Assembly: GCA_038501625.1 (NCBI GenBank)
Contig: JAZAYU010000008.1
Coordinates: 11,470,938-11,534,937, forward strand
From: Corbicula japonica
Lineage: Eukaryota > Mollusca > Bivalvia > Venerida > Cyrenidae
Reading direction: 5' to 3'
DNA length: 64,000 bases
Shown here piece after piece: positions 24,223 to 37,179 of the stretch. The notes below the pieces were generated by a model. That model searched no databases and was not told the origin of the DNA. It saw only the letters and a list, made by a program, of their open reading frames with translations. The translations under genes were made by a program, and so were the position numbers. Each line of letters begins with the position of its first letter. The first letter of the stretch is position 1.

Positions 24223-25189
24223 GGTAGCTAATATCCGTGTCTATTTACTTAGCAGTTTCTCAAACTGATAATACAATCATAAGTAAAACACGTACAGTTT
24301 TCAAAGGGACTAATTCAGAATAATATCAAGGTAGGGGATGTTGAAGCTCAATATCTAAATATACTTAATAAAGTTAAAGCCACTTCAATGACCCTACAGA
24401 TACCGAGCAATAAATTAGTAACTTCTGCACCGTTTCTGTTCAAATTGTATGATTCATTTTATAATGACAAATACTCGGTCAAAAAGTGAATATGTCATTT
24501 GCAAATAAAATTAAACATTAAAATAAGCCCGTTGACCTCTTTATATAGTCTTTGATCGACCACCCCGAGGCGCTTTTAACTTCACTCACTAATATCGGAC
24601 CTCCCAGTATTATAACCACCTTGCCGAGTGTATTTCAGAACTCATTTACAAGATAAAATATTCATATTTGCGGTCAGCCCAAGATCTGTTTTAGCTATAA
24701 TAATCTTTGAGAAACATTCACCACAGAGTTTTATAATCCATGTCAAAAGAAATGAAATCCCTGTGCTGTATATTAAATGCTGTTCAAATGTCTTAATCAT
24801 TTTCGTTTTTTTTTCGGGAGATTTTGGCATGATGGATTTAACAGACACGTTTCACAAACTGGCACTTATTGAGAAATTTTGGCATTTTTCTTTTAATTTT
24901 CATATCTGAGTGAAAAACGCTAATAAGGATTATTAATTTTGCGGTAATGTTAATAAACGATATGACGTCATAACCTTATAGAACCAAGTTCGAAGCTGCG
25001 CATGACTGACTTCACGATAGGTAATTCCCCCCAAATATCAAACATGTCAATATCTGACACTTGACGACGGAAACTTGCCTTTCTGATAGTTGTCAGTTTA
25101 CTTAATCAGTAAACAATATAAGCCAACCACAATTATTACCTACTTGCATGTAATTACTACTGACATTATTATGGAAGACTATCATAAAA
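24223..25189. other. intergenic DNA
   Basis: A 93-codon plus frame (24628-24909) and a minus frame overlap here without family motifs. A TGACGTCA motif is at 24963-24970. Confidence 0.4.
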
Positions 25190-25260
25190 TCAGGGTGTCA
25201 GGTTTATCCATTTAGCCAGTGCTCTACCATCTGATCTTTGCCGCGATACATTGGTTCGAC
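25190..25260 (-). repeat. tRNA-like SINE head or tRNA relic, minus strand
   Basis: On the minus strand GATCAGATGGTAGAGCACTG followed by GCTAAATGG has a near-consensus A box and a D-arm-like sequence. The 3' half lacks a B box, so it is not a functional tRNA gene. Confidence 0.45.
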
Positions 25261-26648
25261 TGCGATCAAACGGCCGATTGTGACTGTTAATTAAGCAAAT
25301 AATTGACAGCTGAAAAATAAGACAGTTTTTTGCCGATCCACCTTTCCCTATGCACTAATTGCAAACAAAACGGAACTAATATATGGGTGTTCAGTGCAGA
25401 AAACTTGTTCGGATTAGATTAAACTACCGTTTTACGCCGTAATTAAAACTACTAAGCATGTTTAATTAATATTTATGTAGTTTGTTGCCAGCTTAACATA
25501 TTGTAACAATTAGCAAGCGCAGTTGTTGGTTATCTTATATATTTGAACGAAAAAAGGTCGAAACCTTCCTTAAAACCCAGGGTTGACACTGGCTCGTGGC
25601 TTTGGCCGGATGGACAAAACGTTCTTTTTCAATATTTTCACAAATAAAATTTTTTCTTTAATACTTAAAAAATCTGAAGCACACTTAAGCTATTTTCCTG
25701 GGTTTATTAATGTTTATTGCATTCTCTTCATGGTCGGTAGAATTGTGGCCACCATACAGAATTCACTGAGAGGGCTTAGTTCCACGCTGCGGAAACTTTG
25801 AGCGGTTTTTAGCATCTTTACGAGAACTGGGTTTTATTCCGGTAGCGTGGTAGATTCATTTACTCTTTATGAACATTATCTGTTCCTATTGCTAGATGCA
25901 GCAAGTTGTTTACGCTATTTCAAAACTGGTTTCATTTCAATGACTAATAAAATGATGGGTACTTGAGAACTTCGACCAGTTTGGTCATCTTTAATATTCA
26001 GATCTATAAACCTAGATTGGTCAAAAGTGACTTGCACCAATACAATCTAAATAATATGCGCGGTTTGCCTTTGAAGTGGTTTATTTCATACTTGGGATAA
26101 ATCTTCTAAGTGTTTATCACATAAAATATTTAGATATTTGGATCATTTTGCAAGTGCACGTTTTCCTTTCACGTAGCGTTTGAAATCTCACTTGTAAAGG
26201 ATCAAGTCCTGATAACAAATGATGTTAATATGCAAATTAAAAATCTCCTTTGAGGATTTGATGGGGTGGTTGCTTGAACCATGCAGCCTTTGAAGTTTGC
26301 TCTAGTTTACGGCGTTCACTGCTTGGCGGGAACACGGAAGGTCACCCAAGCAGTATCAACCGAAATGTTTAAAGCCCCACATAAATATATAATTATGAAC
26401 TATTTTTTGTTTTTGCTTAAAGGCATTTACTATCTTTTTTTTTTAATTTCGCTCAAATATTCACTAACTTTAACTGAAATTCAGGGACTGATGTCAGTTA
26501 AAATATGCTTTAACATGGTTACTTATACAACTTGAAGCATTATAACAAATTGACATTTAGATGCTTGATTTGTAATGGGATTTTTACCTTTATTCGGTTT
26601 TTAACTTAATAGTCAGTATTTATAGTCGCAGTAGAAGTTTAAGTGTAT
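25261..26648. other. intergenic DNA, nothing recognised
   Basis: Small frames only (25583-25801, 26281-26535). No domains or repeats were noticed. Confidence 0.4.
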
Positions 26649-26676
26649 GTGCGTGCGTGCGTGCGTGCGTGCGTGC
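26649..26676 (+). repeat. tetranucleotide microsatellite (GTGC)7
   Basis: Uninterrupted GTGC repeats, a purine-pyrimidine alternating tract. Confidence 0.95.
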
Positions 26677-26904
26677 CTTTGGTGTAGGTGTTGTGGGTAC
26701 AGGTCAAGTTATGCTCGCAAATTTGATATTTCCTTCCTTTCATTTTCAATAAAATTTTATCCATTTAAAACCCGTTCTTATAAAGTCATGGTCACTTTCT
26801 GTTACTTTTAGAGCCCTGCTCTGCCACGAAGCAGATTTTGCTGAAATCTTAACATTTAACTTGCAAATTGCTGTACTAGTAATAGTAGTTAAAACTTTAA
26901 ACTC

Positions 26905-27135
26905 AGGGTTCACCCTAGAACCTGGTTAAAACAAATTGTTTTGCCACTGACCGTTCCAAGGCGATAATCCAAAGGGTTGTCTTTTTCGTTAATTGTTTGT
27001 GGCCTCTTATTTGAATTTGACATACTTATAAAAACATGCTCTCTTTTCCTCTCTTCTTTTTGCTGCGAGGGGAGGCTGTATTCTGTGGTTGTGGGGATTC
27101 CTGATCTGCATATTTCACTCTTTTCCATTTTAGAA
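26905..27135 (+). repeat. dispersed repeat family 3, most complete copy
   Basis: In order it holds TTGTTTTGCCACTGACCGTT, CCAAGGCGATAA, CTCTCTTTTCCTCTCTTCTT, a GGCTGTATTCTGTGG block and the end TTCCTGATCTGCATATTTCA. This order matches the copies at 738-910 and 1660-1548. Confidence 0.6.
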
Positions 27136-29999
27136 CACTTTAGAGAACACAACCTTGTTACATAAGATTCAATGTAATATGTCAGTTAGTGAGCTTTCAG
27201 GGAGGCTATACTTTTAAATAACCATAAAAATCAAGAATTATAATTTATTCGAATTCCATAGATATCTGGTCAGTAATAAGTTATGTTACAGTCATTGCAG
27301 ACTCCGACCTCTAATTTCTTTAAATTACACTGTGTACCTTGAACTAGTTTCATGAATTGAATGCATTTAAATACCCTCTTTATAGAAACCAACTTCATCT
27401 GAAGTGTTTTTCAATGAACTAGACAGCTGCCGATCTATTTTAACACCGATGATTTAAAGCACTCAATAATTAAACTCACTAAAGCATATTAGTTCAACGA
27501 GTGCATTCAGAAAGAACTTATGTGACTAATTTCCGTACTAAATATTCTTTTCCTCGGATACACTTCACGCTCCGTATATTAAATACAAGTTGGTTTATAA
27601 TAAATAACGGGTTAACCAATGTGATGCTAACTTGCGTAACTGTCGTTTGGTTGAAAAACGTATGTCAATATTTTGCGGCACATTTAACGCTCTAAACAAT
27701 TTGTAGGTGTACCCATTTCAGATCATAAGCCCAAATGTAGATTGCACTCACTAAGATACGACTATCAATTACCCGTCACGTGCTAAATTAATAATTTGGG
27801 GTGCAGGATGTACCCTGTTGTGGGCTATACTGAGGATTTGAATTCAAACAAGCCTTTTATCAAAAGTGTGTCATAGATTATTGATACGAACTTGGGAGTT
27901 TAATTTTGACAAATGTAAAATATCACGTTCCAAATTACGAGCCCAAATATCTGATAATCTATGCTGTAATTTCTAATATAAATAAGTTTTACTTTTCCAG
28001 ATTACACCGATCATGGTAATTGTTGAAAATTTATAATTCTTATTTGATAAGTCTGTCTGATAGGTGATTTTGCTGAGGTAATTATTTTACATTTAACTCT
28101 AACTAGCGGCTGTATGATGCATATGCTATATGCGAGTTAATCGCACAGTCATTATAATTATCAGCTTACAGAACGCCCTCCGTGAACGTTAATGTAATAT
28201 AAGTACGACAAGAACATGATCGGTGATGTTGAAGCCTTATGTGCTGAGAGGAACTCTAACAATCCTAAGACCTCCTCCCCATTTCCCCTCCCCCACTACA
28301 CCACTATATGCATAACAGCCTCAGCAGATCAAAGCCAAGGGGATCATTCACACCGAACATAGATCAGAGACAATTTTTATTTCGAAAACAGTTATTTCGA
28401 TATTAAGCCGATGACTTAACAGACCTGCATGCGCCGGACGAGCAGTCATTTAACGTGTAGGTTGCTTCTCCTACCCCGCGATAACCCGATAACTAGAACA
28501 TTTTAATAAATTAAAAAAACTCGCCGAATGAGCTTATACAACAAACGCACAAACAACTTAAACTATATGAAAGTTACTGGTCGAAGTAAACTAAAAAAAT
28601 CGTTAACACCCGTTCGTCCATATATACCAGAGGGAAATTTAGCCTGTGTTCTCTGCGTGAGGCTATTCCTGATATACGTGTTTAATTTTCGTAATCGCCA
28701 TCTACATGCTTATCAACAGTACATGAAAAAAACCCTTCGTGTTATGAATCTGTCTGAATAGACCACATCAGTTCACACACACACACTACCGTAAGGTAAA
28801 ATGATGATTGCTTAATAGAAAGCATCGTACTTAACTATACCGGTCGGACATACATACATCTGCTGTATATATCATAAACGAAGGGTTGTCCTCAGTCCTT
28901 TAATTAACATTTTCCTAGATTGTCTTCTTCCGTTCAACCGCCGCATGCAGTAGAATAGAATAGAATATTCTACCACGCCTCTTTGTCTGTCGCAATATTC
29001 ATTAAATTTATTATCAAATGTAAACTGTCAATGATTCAACCAGGTATAAGCGTTCGTCTACGTAGCACATGGAAAACCCAGGCTTGGCAGGTACTAAGTT
29101 AACTCTTTCTGAAATGGAAATAGAAGGAATTGTACAAGAATACTTATATGTGGGTCTCCATTAGAAAAATACTAGAACTTTTACAATTTAACAAACCTTG
29201 CTAACTGTTTTGATGGAGAAGACCGACAAAATATCACTATCATCGCACCCAAATTTACTTTCGTAAGTTCTGCGGGGTTATGAGAAGGAGAATAACGGTT
29301 GCATCTAATTTTGGTTATTGACTGCCATATGTAATTCGATTTCTATAGTAATATCACTGCTGCGAGTCGTTTTAATAAGTGTCATATCATGCCTCATCGA
29401 ACACAGTCATTCCCAGAAAACTCCAGTGTACCAATATGACCCATCTGTCTACGGCAAAAAGCACCAAATAACCAGAACTTTAAAAGGAATAGGGATTGCG
29501 TATTTTCAAATAAACAGCTTTTATCAATACCGCAAATCTCCTGCAGCAGTTAGAATCGGTTGTTGTTTTCTAATAAACGCTCATCGCCAGTGCCTTTGGT
29601 TATTACTTCAGCAGAAAAATTCACACGTTTTCTGTTCATTCTGCTTCGAGCATGATCAACATATTTAATATATTAAAAGTTCTGTGAGATAAATAAATAT
29701 TTTGACTGGATAGAAGTTAATGCTTCAATAGAAGACACTTTAAAGGATGATTTATGGAACGTTTGATAGTTTCTGATGGTATAAAAGTGCCAAGCTCTAC
29801 TGTCTCCCATGTTCGATACAGGGTATTGGTTGAGCCTGGGTTCCAGGCGATAATGTATTTTATCATGAGACAGTCTACATCCCTCTCTGAGCAGACATCT
29901 GGTATAATGCAGAAGGATAAAATATAATCTGGCTACAATCTACAATAATTGTTGTTAAGTTGCATAGAAAATAAAGGGACAAACCAAACCTATTATTGC
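27136..29999. other. AT-rich intergenic DNA
   Basis: No gene was recognised. A pentanucleotide patch, TAGAATAGAATAGAATATTC, lies at 28951-28970. A weak match to the end of family 3 (GAGGCTATTCCTGATATACG) lies near 28661-28680. The 116-codon frame at 29318-29668 has no recognisable motif. Confidence 0.4.
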
Positions 30000-30253
30000 T
30001 AGGCTGTCGGGCGGCCAACTTCACGCTGCCAGGCAGCTAGGCTGCTAGACGGCCAACTTCACGCTGCCAGGCAGCTAGGCTGCTAGACGGCCAACTTCAC
30101 GCTGCCAGGCAGCTAGGCTGCTATACGGCCAACTTCACGCTGCCAGGCAGCTAGGCTGCTATACGACCAACTTCACGCTGCCAGGCAGCTAGGCTGCTAT
30201 ACGGCCAACTTCACGCTGCCAGGCAGCTAGGCTGCTAGACGGCCAACTTCACG
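30000..30253 (+). repeat. 38-bp minisatellite, about 6.7 near-identical units
   Basis: GGCCAACTTCACG recurs at exactly 38-bp steps from 30013 to 30241, with only single-base variants (GACGG, TACGG, TACGA). The unit contains the near-palindrome GCTGCCAGGCAGC and GGCTGC, so each unit can form a small hairpin. It is strikingly GC-rich for this region. Near-identity implies recent expansion. Confidence 0.95.
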
Positions 30254-31315
30254 AACATCCTATTACCAGACTATTTGCTAATCAATGTATTTGACTAGTA
30301 TATGAAACCAAAGAAATAACAAGATCTGTTGTATGTCCGAACGGTCTCTCATTGTAAGATAATACGGAAGTGACTTTTGTGAATATCTGAGTTTTTTCTT
30401 AAAACTTCAGGGACAGCACGAGCACGAACAAAAATCTCGATGACATTAGCGAAAGAAAACCACCAGGACTGCGATTCGCAAAGTAAAGAAAGACTAGGAC
30501 GAGTTACAGGGAAATTCCCAGACATTTCTTGTTTACAGAAGCTTAATCAAAATATGTCGCGACTTTTATACCCATTCAAATTAAATAATTTAGTGTCAAA
30601 ATGTTAATTCTACTGTATGAGAAATAGTGATAAATTCTACCCACCGAGCCGTACCCATTGCAATTACACAGTCGGTGGCCGGAGGTGGACGTGATGTTTC
30701 GCGTTGACATAGATATAGAAAATGTGGGTAAATACTCAGTGGTATTTAAAGATACCTTGGTCCCATCCTGTAAGTTTTTTAATCATTTTAACACCTGTAT
30801 TTTGGTATCTTACTTCAATTATGACCTTTACGAACATGGTGAATTAATCGCTTAGTAACAGTAGAATGTCCCAAAGCCGATTTTGGACGTGTTGTGACTA
30901 ATATGGTAGGTGGGGAAAGTTCACACTTCAAAAGAATGAGTACACGCGTAATCCACGAAATAGACTTTCTAATTATTTATTCACTATGTTAAACGTCGCC
31001 GGATAGATTTGTCCGTACGTAAATATCAATTATAACCATCTACTGACCTTGTACTTTCCAAAACTGGACGCTCTAAAATAGTACTTAAGTCCATATTGTA
31101 GGCTTTTTTCTTTGCAACTTCGTATTATAGTGCAAGTTATGCTGTATAATGCAGTGACGACAACTGTTTGCAAATTCTTTAAATTTAGTCAGGTTTCATC
31201 GTTTTACATAGGGTGTAGAACAGTGATTTACACAGAACAGTGATAAAATACTAATTTTGAATATATTGTCCTTAGTGTAACAAGCCCACTATTTAGTGTT
31301 GTTAATAACGATTAT
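30254..31315. other. intergenic DNA, nothing recognised
   Basis: Only short frames (30658-30855). No repeat was noticed. Confidence 0.4.
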
Positions 31316-31830
31316 TGTTCTATATTGTGTATTGACACTATTTTGTGTATTGACACTACACTGTGTTATGACACTTAACTGTGTATAGACACTATATTGT
31401 GTATTGACATTATAGTGTGTATTGACATTATAGATTGTATCTACATTATATTGTGTATTGACACTATACTGTGCATTGACACTATACTGTGTATTGACAC
31501 TATACCGTGTATAGAACACATGATAATGTGTATTGACACCATATTTTGAAAGACACTATATTGTGTATTGACACCATGAAATTTTACTGTTTATTGACAC
31601 TATACTGTGTATTTACACTCAACCTTTATTTGATAATATATTGTGCATTCACACTAAACTGCCTTTTGACACTATAATGTTGAGTGACACTGTTCTGTGT
31701 GTTGACACTGTACAGTTTAATGACACGATAATGTGTAAATGTGTATTGAAACTATACTATGTTTTTACACTAAACTGTGTATTGACACTGTGAAATTGTA
31801 TTGTTTATTGACACTTTTCTGTATAAACAT
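31316..31830 (+). repeat. 18-bp minisatellite (GTGTATTGACACTATACT)n, decayed
   Basis: GTGTATTGACACTATTTT and close relatives repeat every 18 bp at the left and become irregular to the right of about 31530, with insertions. The 6-residue SVNTQY pattern in the minus frame simply reflects the 18-bp period. Confidence 0.85.
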
Positions 31831-33035
31831 TTTAATCAAGGCAAACCCATGTGCTTGAGTCAAATGTGCCTTCTTTGTATAGTATGCCTCTATCAATTGC
31901 AAATGAACGGTTTTCTGAGTACTATGCATACTCAAGAGGAAATATTGTTTTCGTGCAAAATTACCGTACTCCTTTTATGCCATTTATAAAGCTTTTGGAT
32001 AATACGAGTGTTCTGTTAATCATTTAAGACAAAAACTGCATAATATGTCAACCTGTGAAATTAGTATTTGTATACAAAATTGTACATTTAATGAAATCAG
32101 TAAAACTTGTGAATGCGGCACATGGTTAAAATGCTATCTTGATTATGAAGTACTTAAAGCAATCAGTCGTCTAGATTCTCCGTTTGTGAGGACTTTATTG
32201 ATACGACTGTCTGGCAAAACAGTTCAATTAAATCTAATAGAACTGAAATAACCCAAGGCCCAATTATGGTCAAAGACTTTAAAATACAATAAACGTTTCG
32301 TCTAATAAGTGGCCGTATAATTGAGCCATTCAACTTTTGATTTTAACCTTTCCCGTCGGCCATGGTGATAAAATTATTTGATAGAATGAGTGTAAATAAA
32401 TAACTCAATTTCAACTGCACGGAACGAAAATTAAAACCAGAAAATTTAATATTGCATTTAAGAGGCCTTAAATTGTCGATCAAGTTGAACTTTAATGCAC
32501 TTTTTACTGTATTACTGCCAAGGGTGTCGAACTTCCCCAAATTATTTTATCTTTTGAGACGATCTAATTTCTTATTTCATCAAGCAAATAGTCAATATCA
32601 CAATTCGGATATAAATTTCAGTATTTGAGTGTGCAAAGCTGAAACACCTAAATCACGTGACAGTATTTCTGCAGGAAGTACAATTAACAGAAGCGGCATT
32701 TCTTCGGACATTAAACTTTTCTGAAACATTCAAATTGAATATTTTTTATCACTGACCTGATTTTATTTTGCCACCATTAGTACGTCTAGATAGTGACAAC
32801 AAAGCGGTGTGTGTTATGATGGTGATTGTTGTTGTGGTTGGGATTACGGCGGTGGTTGTTGCGACCTGAGTCCTGGCGGCAGTGGTAGACATGGAAGGAA
32901 CTTGGAGTTGTACAGAAGCAGAATATATAGTGGATGTCATTTTGTTGTCCCCCACACGCTCCCCCGTCTAACACTTTTTGCAAATAACTGACAAGTGTTG
33001 CTGATACTTAAAGCTCGTATGCTCCACCGTAGTTT
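31831..33035. other. intergenic DNA
   Basis: No gene was recognised. The stretch 32810-32880 is rich in GTT/GGT triplets and opens frames on both strands that I regard as low-complexity. Confidence 0.4.
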
Positions 33036-33201
33036 ACAGAATTCAAATTTAAATTTACCATAGAGTTCACTGTTGTCGTCATTGATGATTTTGTTTTCGA
33101 CTCATGATGATGATGATGATGATGATGATGTTGGTGTTGTTGAATTTAAACTTACCACATTCAATTCACTGTTGTTGTTTTCACCGTCATGATGTTGCAG
33201 C

Positions 33202-33232
<31 letters not shown>

Positions 33233-33440
33233 GAATTCAAACTAACCGTAGAATTCCATATTGCCGTCATTGATGAGTTTGTTTTCGACGTCATGATGTT
33301 GCAGTTATTGTTGTTGTTGTTGTCGTCGTCGAATTTTAACTTACCATAAAGTTCACTTTTGTCGTCTTTGATGATTTTGTTTTCGCTGTCATGCAGTTGC
33401 TGTTGTTGTAATGTGTGTTGTTGTTGCTTTTGTTGTTGCG
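33036..33440 (+). repeat. four diverged ~100-bp repeats, each ending in a triplet microsatellite
   Basis: Each unit reads GAATTTAAACTTACCA-like, then TTCACTGTTGTCGTCATTGA-like, then GATTTTGTTTTCGACGTCAT-like, then a triplet run: (ATG)n at 33104-33130, (TTG)n at about 33203-33233, TTG/GTC at 33307-33331 and TTG at 33400-33440. Unit starts are near 33043, 33141, 33233 and 33331. Confidence 0.75.
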
Positions 33441-34014
33441 ATTTTCTGTTGTATGTTCTATTCTTATCGTTCTACGAAGGCGAAAACTGCTACATCAGCA
33501 TAAATGTCAATCATGCCCAACACGAAAGTCATGTACGTTTGACATTGCCCATGTTGTTTTACATATAATGTCATAGAATGTCACCACGAGCAATTGAGTA
33601 AAGAGAAATGAAAAATGACGGACTTCCTTAAAAAAAATCTTAACTTTCTTAAATGTTATCTAATTACATCTTACTTCAGTTCTGGGCTGTGACAATTGTT
33701 GCTTTCAAAATAACGCCACAATTAAATAAACAAAACCACACATATTATGTCAGCAATTATTCTCTAAAAAGTACATTATGATATTTTGAAAAAATGGGTC
33801 GCAAAAAGTTCTTATAACTGATTGTGAAATAGGTAATAAAATATCACCAGTGTTTAAAGAAGACGAATTACTTATAACTGTGAACACAGATAATGTTTTA
33901 AGCTGATGGTATGAACAGCTATCATTGTCAGTATTTTTATAAATCACACCAGACCTTATACATGTATATACCGGTATTGTATAAATTATCATGAATAAAA
34001 AACAAGGAAAATGG
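33441..34014. other. intergenic DNA, nothing recognised
   Basis: AT-rich, with short chance frames on the minus strand at 34031-33750. Confidence 0.35.
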
Positions 34015-34040
34015 GCAACCGAGAAAATCAACAGTCAAAT

Positions 34041-34170
34041 CATTGCAGATTTGTTCAATGGACTTTATGGTTCCAGAAAACTTGTGTTTGTACTTTAGAA
34101 CTGCTGTAACGCTTAATGCTTGACTACACGTGGAGGTGGGGGAGCGAGAGTTGTAAGCATTGTATATTTT
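34041..34170 (+). mobile_element. duplicated segment E, copy A, next to a minisatellite
   Basis: CATTGCAGATTTGTTCAAT, a variable stretch, then a 55-bp block starting TTTGTACTTTAGAACTGCTG and ending ACACGTGGAGGTGGG are shared with 37223-37341. The 55-bp block is identical in both. No frame is present. Copy A is followed within about 40 bp by the decayed array at 34207. Mobility is inferred from duplication and context. Confidence 0.55.
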
Positions 34171-34206
34171 CGGGTAAAAAGTGAAAAGTTTGCCTGCCAA
34201 TAGATT

Positions 34207-35205
34207 GATGTGAATATTGTGGACTGTGCTATGCGTGCCAATAAGTGTTGTGCGCATTATTGGTCACTAGTCAGCTGCCTTCATTGTTGGGCCATAGTCA
34301 GTTATGTGCATTATGTCTCAATAATTATGTGCCTTTTGGATCAAAAATTGAGTTATGTGCATTGCGGGCAAATAGTGACTATGTACTGGATGTTAACTGT
34401 GATTATCAGATTTGCGCATGATGGGCCAATAGTCAGGATTACGCATTGCGGGGCTTTTCGTTGTGGGTCAAAAGTCATCTGTGTGCTTTTTGGACCGAAA
34501 GTCAACTGTAAACATTATGTGCCGATCGTCGCTATATGTATTGGCAATTTTCAGATGTGCACATATAGGACCTATACTGGTAATGAGTCCAGTGCACTGC
34601 AGGCAAATATTAGACAGCTACGTGAACCAACTGGCAGATATGTGTATGATGGGTCAGCAGTCAGTGTCCGACAGTCAATACTCTGATTTTGCATAGTGGA
34701 TCAACAGTCTATTATGTGCTATGTTTCAGATATGTGTAGTATTAACCAGCAGTCAATGATGAACACTGCGCATCATTCCAAAACTCGGATATGTGTATTA
34801 TGAGCCAATACTCTTAGACGTGCAGTGTAGACCGACGAACAGTGATGTGCACTACGTGCTATATGTCAGTAATGTATACAGAACAATGAGATGAGTTTTG
34901 TGGCCTGTAGTCATTGATGTAATCTGCGATGGAACCCTCTATGTGGGCATATATTCAGTGATTTATTCCGTGGACCAGTTTTAAGGTTGTTGCGCATTGC
35001 AGATCAATACAATGGCAGTGTACATTGCTGCCAAACACATGTACTCTGACATATGCCGACAATAGTTAACACCGGGTACCAGTAGTCAGATTAGGTGCAG
35101 CAGTGGCGCTAGCCAGTTATGTAGACTGCAGACGAATATTCAGATGCCGATATTGGTGAAACCAGTGAAAATACACTGTGCAGACTGGGGTACTCACCAG
35201 TGATC
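34207..35205 (+). repeat. decayed minisatellite of about 30 bp
   Basis: The motif GTGCATTATGGGCCAATAGT + CAGT, in varied forms (GTCACTAGTCAGC, GGGCCATAGTCAG, GGGCAAATAGTGAC, GGGCCAATAGTCAGG, GGGTCAAAAGTCATC), recurs roughly every 28-32 bp, fading towards 35200. Units differ widely, so this is old. The 158-codon frame at 34210-34686 is a by-product. Confidence 0.7.
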
Positions 35206-36248
35206 TACACTGCCGGCTGCTTGCCCGTTCTTTATGTCGGCATTGACGGCGTTACAATCTTGTGTGTGCGTTCATATTGAACAAAATATTACCGTTATTT
35301 TTGTAATCCAAGTAATATTAACTGTCCATGGCAAGTACTAGATTATATAAGGTTGGAGCACATTGGCCCTTTTCTTAATTGTGCAAATTCTGCAACTGCT
35401 CACTCGACGAAACGTGACCTTTTTGGCTAGCTTCTGAGAAATTGCAACTAATTAAATGCCAAGAGGGGTAAGGAGATTCAGCCGCAATGAATTTCTCATG
35501 ATTATGTATTAAATGTTATTAATTACTACTGCTGTTGGTGCTGTCGCCGCTGATGTGATGCTGCTACTACTGCTGGTGATGTTGGTGGTGATGTTGTATG
35601 CTGAATTACCATAGCATAAAGATATTTCGTTCGCCGTTAGCTTTCCTACAATCACATTCATGGTCCAATTAAATATCAAAGTTTAAATTATATGTTCTAA
35701 ATTTATTATGCAAGTGTAAACATTTGTATTCTGTTTAATTGTTAATTTATTCAAAATCCAAATGTGACATATTTATGTTTATGATCTAATTATCTGCTAG
35801 GGAATTATTGAAATGTTCTCCGGCTAATTAATACATCTTCGGCTGTCAAAATGTCAACTTATCTCGCAATAAAACACCGGTAACGTAGGAAATTGCCTAT
35901 ATCTACAGGTAAAATGTACTATGCTTGATTACCTAACAGTTGTTTTTATCGTGCTGTTAATTGTTTAATTATTATCATAAATAGCTGAGCTAGGTAGCAA
36001 GCATAATGTTATGCAGTGTAAATATGTTATAGTTCTGTAGGTGTGCATGAGATTTAGAGTTATATTGATGTTACATTTAAAACGATTGCGGGCTACTGGT
36101 CTCGCCGCTGTGTATTCCGGTAGATCAATCGCTGATATCACTGAAATCACAGACCACGCTCAGCTCGGGGATCCAACCTACTATAGAGTCAATATTCTAT
36201 ATAAGTTTGTTCCTAATCATCAAAGCACTTCGACATCAACCACCAAAA
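35206..36248. other. intergenic DNA
   Basis: Apart from the triplet tract at 35521-35602, nothing was recognised. A moderate frame pair at 35965-36331 has no family motif. Confidence 0.35.
35521..35602 (+). repeat. impure CTG/GTG/ATG triplet tract
   Basis: An irregular run of CTG, GTT and GATG triplets without a fixed period. Confidence 0.6.
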
Positions 36249-36266
36249 TCTCTCTCTCTCTCTCTA
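36249..36266 (+). repeat. (CT)n microsatellite
   Basis: About nine CT units ending CTAGG. Confidence 0.9.
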
Positions 36267-36780
36267 GGTCTCCACCATGGGTTCGACATTACTGGCCGAT
36301 AGATAGATACAAATTTACATCCACGAATTAATGAACCCTCGAAATTGGCGGCTAACGGAAACCACGAAGTGTTATGCCCACGAATGTAAGTGCATCCACA
36401 GTAGAAAATCTTCAAGACTAAATACACCCAACCCTCATCAGTCCCCCTAGTCATCTAGTCGATATGTTGACAACCTAGAGCTGCCAGACAACATGAGAGG
36501 AGTACTCCATCTGATCCACCCCGAACCACACATAGATGCTGCACTATAGAACTACACTGCGTATGGAGGGACAAGGGATACGGTGATGGGCACAAGGTCG
36601 TTGAACACCGCTCCTCCGATCAGATGTTGAAGCGGACCAGCATTTTGTAGACCCTTGTACTGACCACAGAAGATGTTGGCGGAACACGAAGAAGGCCTCT
36701 GCAATTGATAGAAGTCTTTCGTCGGCAGGACCCATCTTCCTTAAAATGGCTGATTAAAGCTGATTAAGAACCGGACGACG
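36267..36780. other. less AT-rich unique segment, unrecognised
   Basis: Base composition is clearly less AT-rich than the surroundings. A 63-codon minus frame (36735-36544) has codon-like composition but no recognised family, and neighbouring frames are closed by stops. It could be a decayed gene or transposon fragment. Confidence 0.3.
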
Positions 36781-36814
36781 ACAGCAAGTGGCTACATAAG
36801 AAGATAGCTTTCCT

Positions 36815-36980
36815 TAGCAAAATTTCGGATTTGGTAGTACTTGCAAATCTTTGCAGATCCGGCTTCGTAAGCCTGCAAACCTTACCAGTATTAAGGCATC
36901 GGTATGACTTGCAAGATTCCGGCTTTGATAAGACTTGCAAATCGGAGCAAAATTCCGGCTTTAATAGAACACGTACACCT
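36815..36980 (+). repeat. degenerate repeat around GCAAGATTCCGGCTTTGATA
   Basis: Variants of TTGCAAATC and TTCCGGCTTTGATAAGACTT recur about four times at irregular 40-50 bp spacing. An old, short array. Confidence 0.45.
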
Positions 36981-37179
36981 TAGCAAGACTGTTCTGGGGC
37001 CTGTGATTTACGGCCAGCAGCACGAAGGGGCTCACCAGCACGCACCTCTTATTTGTGTCAAAGTTAACAGTTGATAGTGGAGAAAAAATGTTGTAGCTGT
37101 CTTGGATTCTTTGCGCACAGGTCTCAAGATATTTGCTCGTTATATTGTTGCAGTCATGTTTAAATACTTTGTTGCATTA

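Noticed and set aside
25190..25260. Functional tRNA gene
   Set aside because: A-box half is good but the T-arm/B-box half is missing.
29318..29668. 116-codon frame
   Set aside because: No motif, no splice or conservation evidence; compatible with chance.
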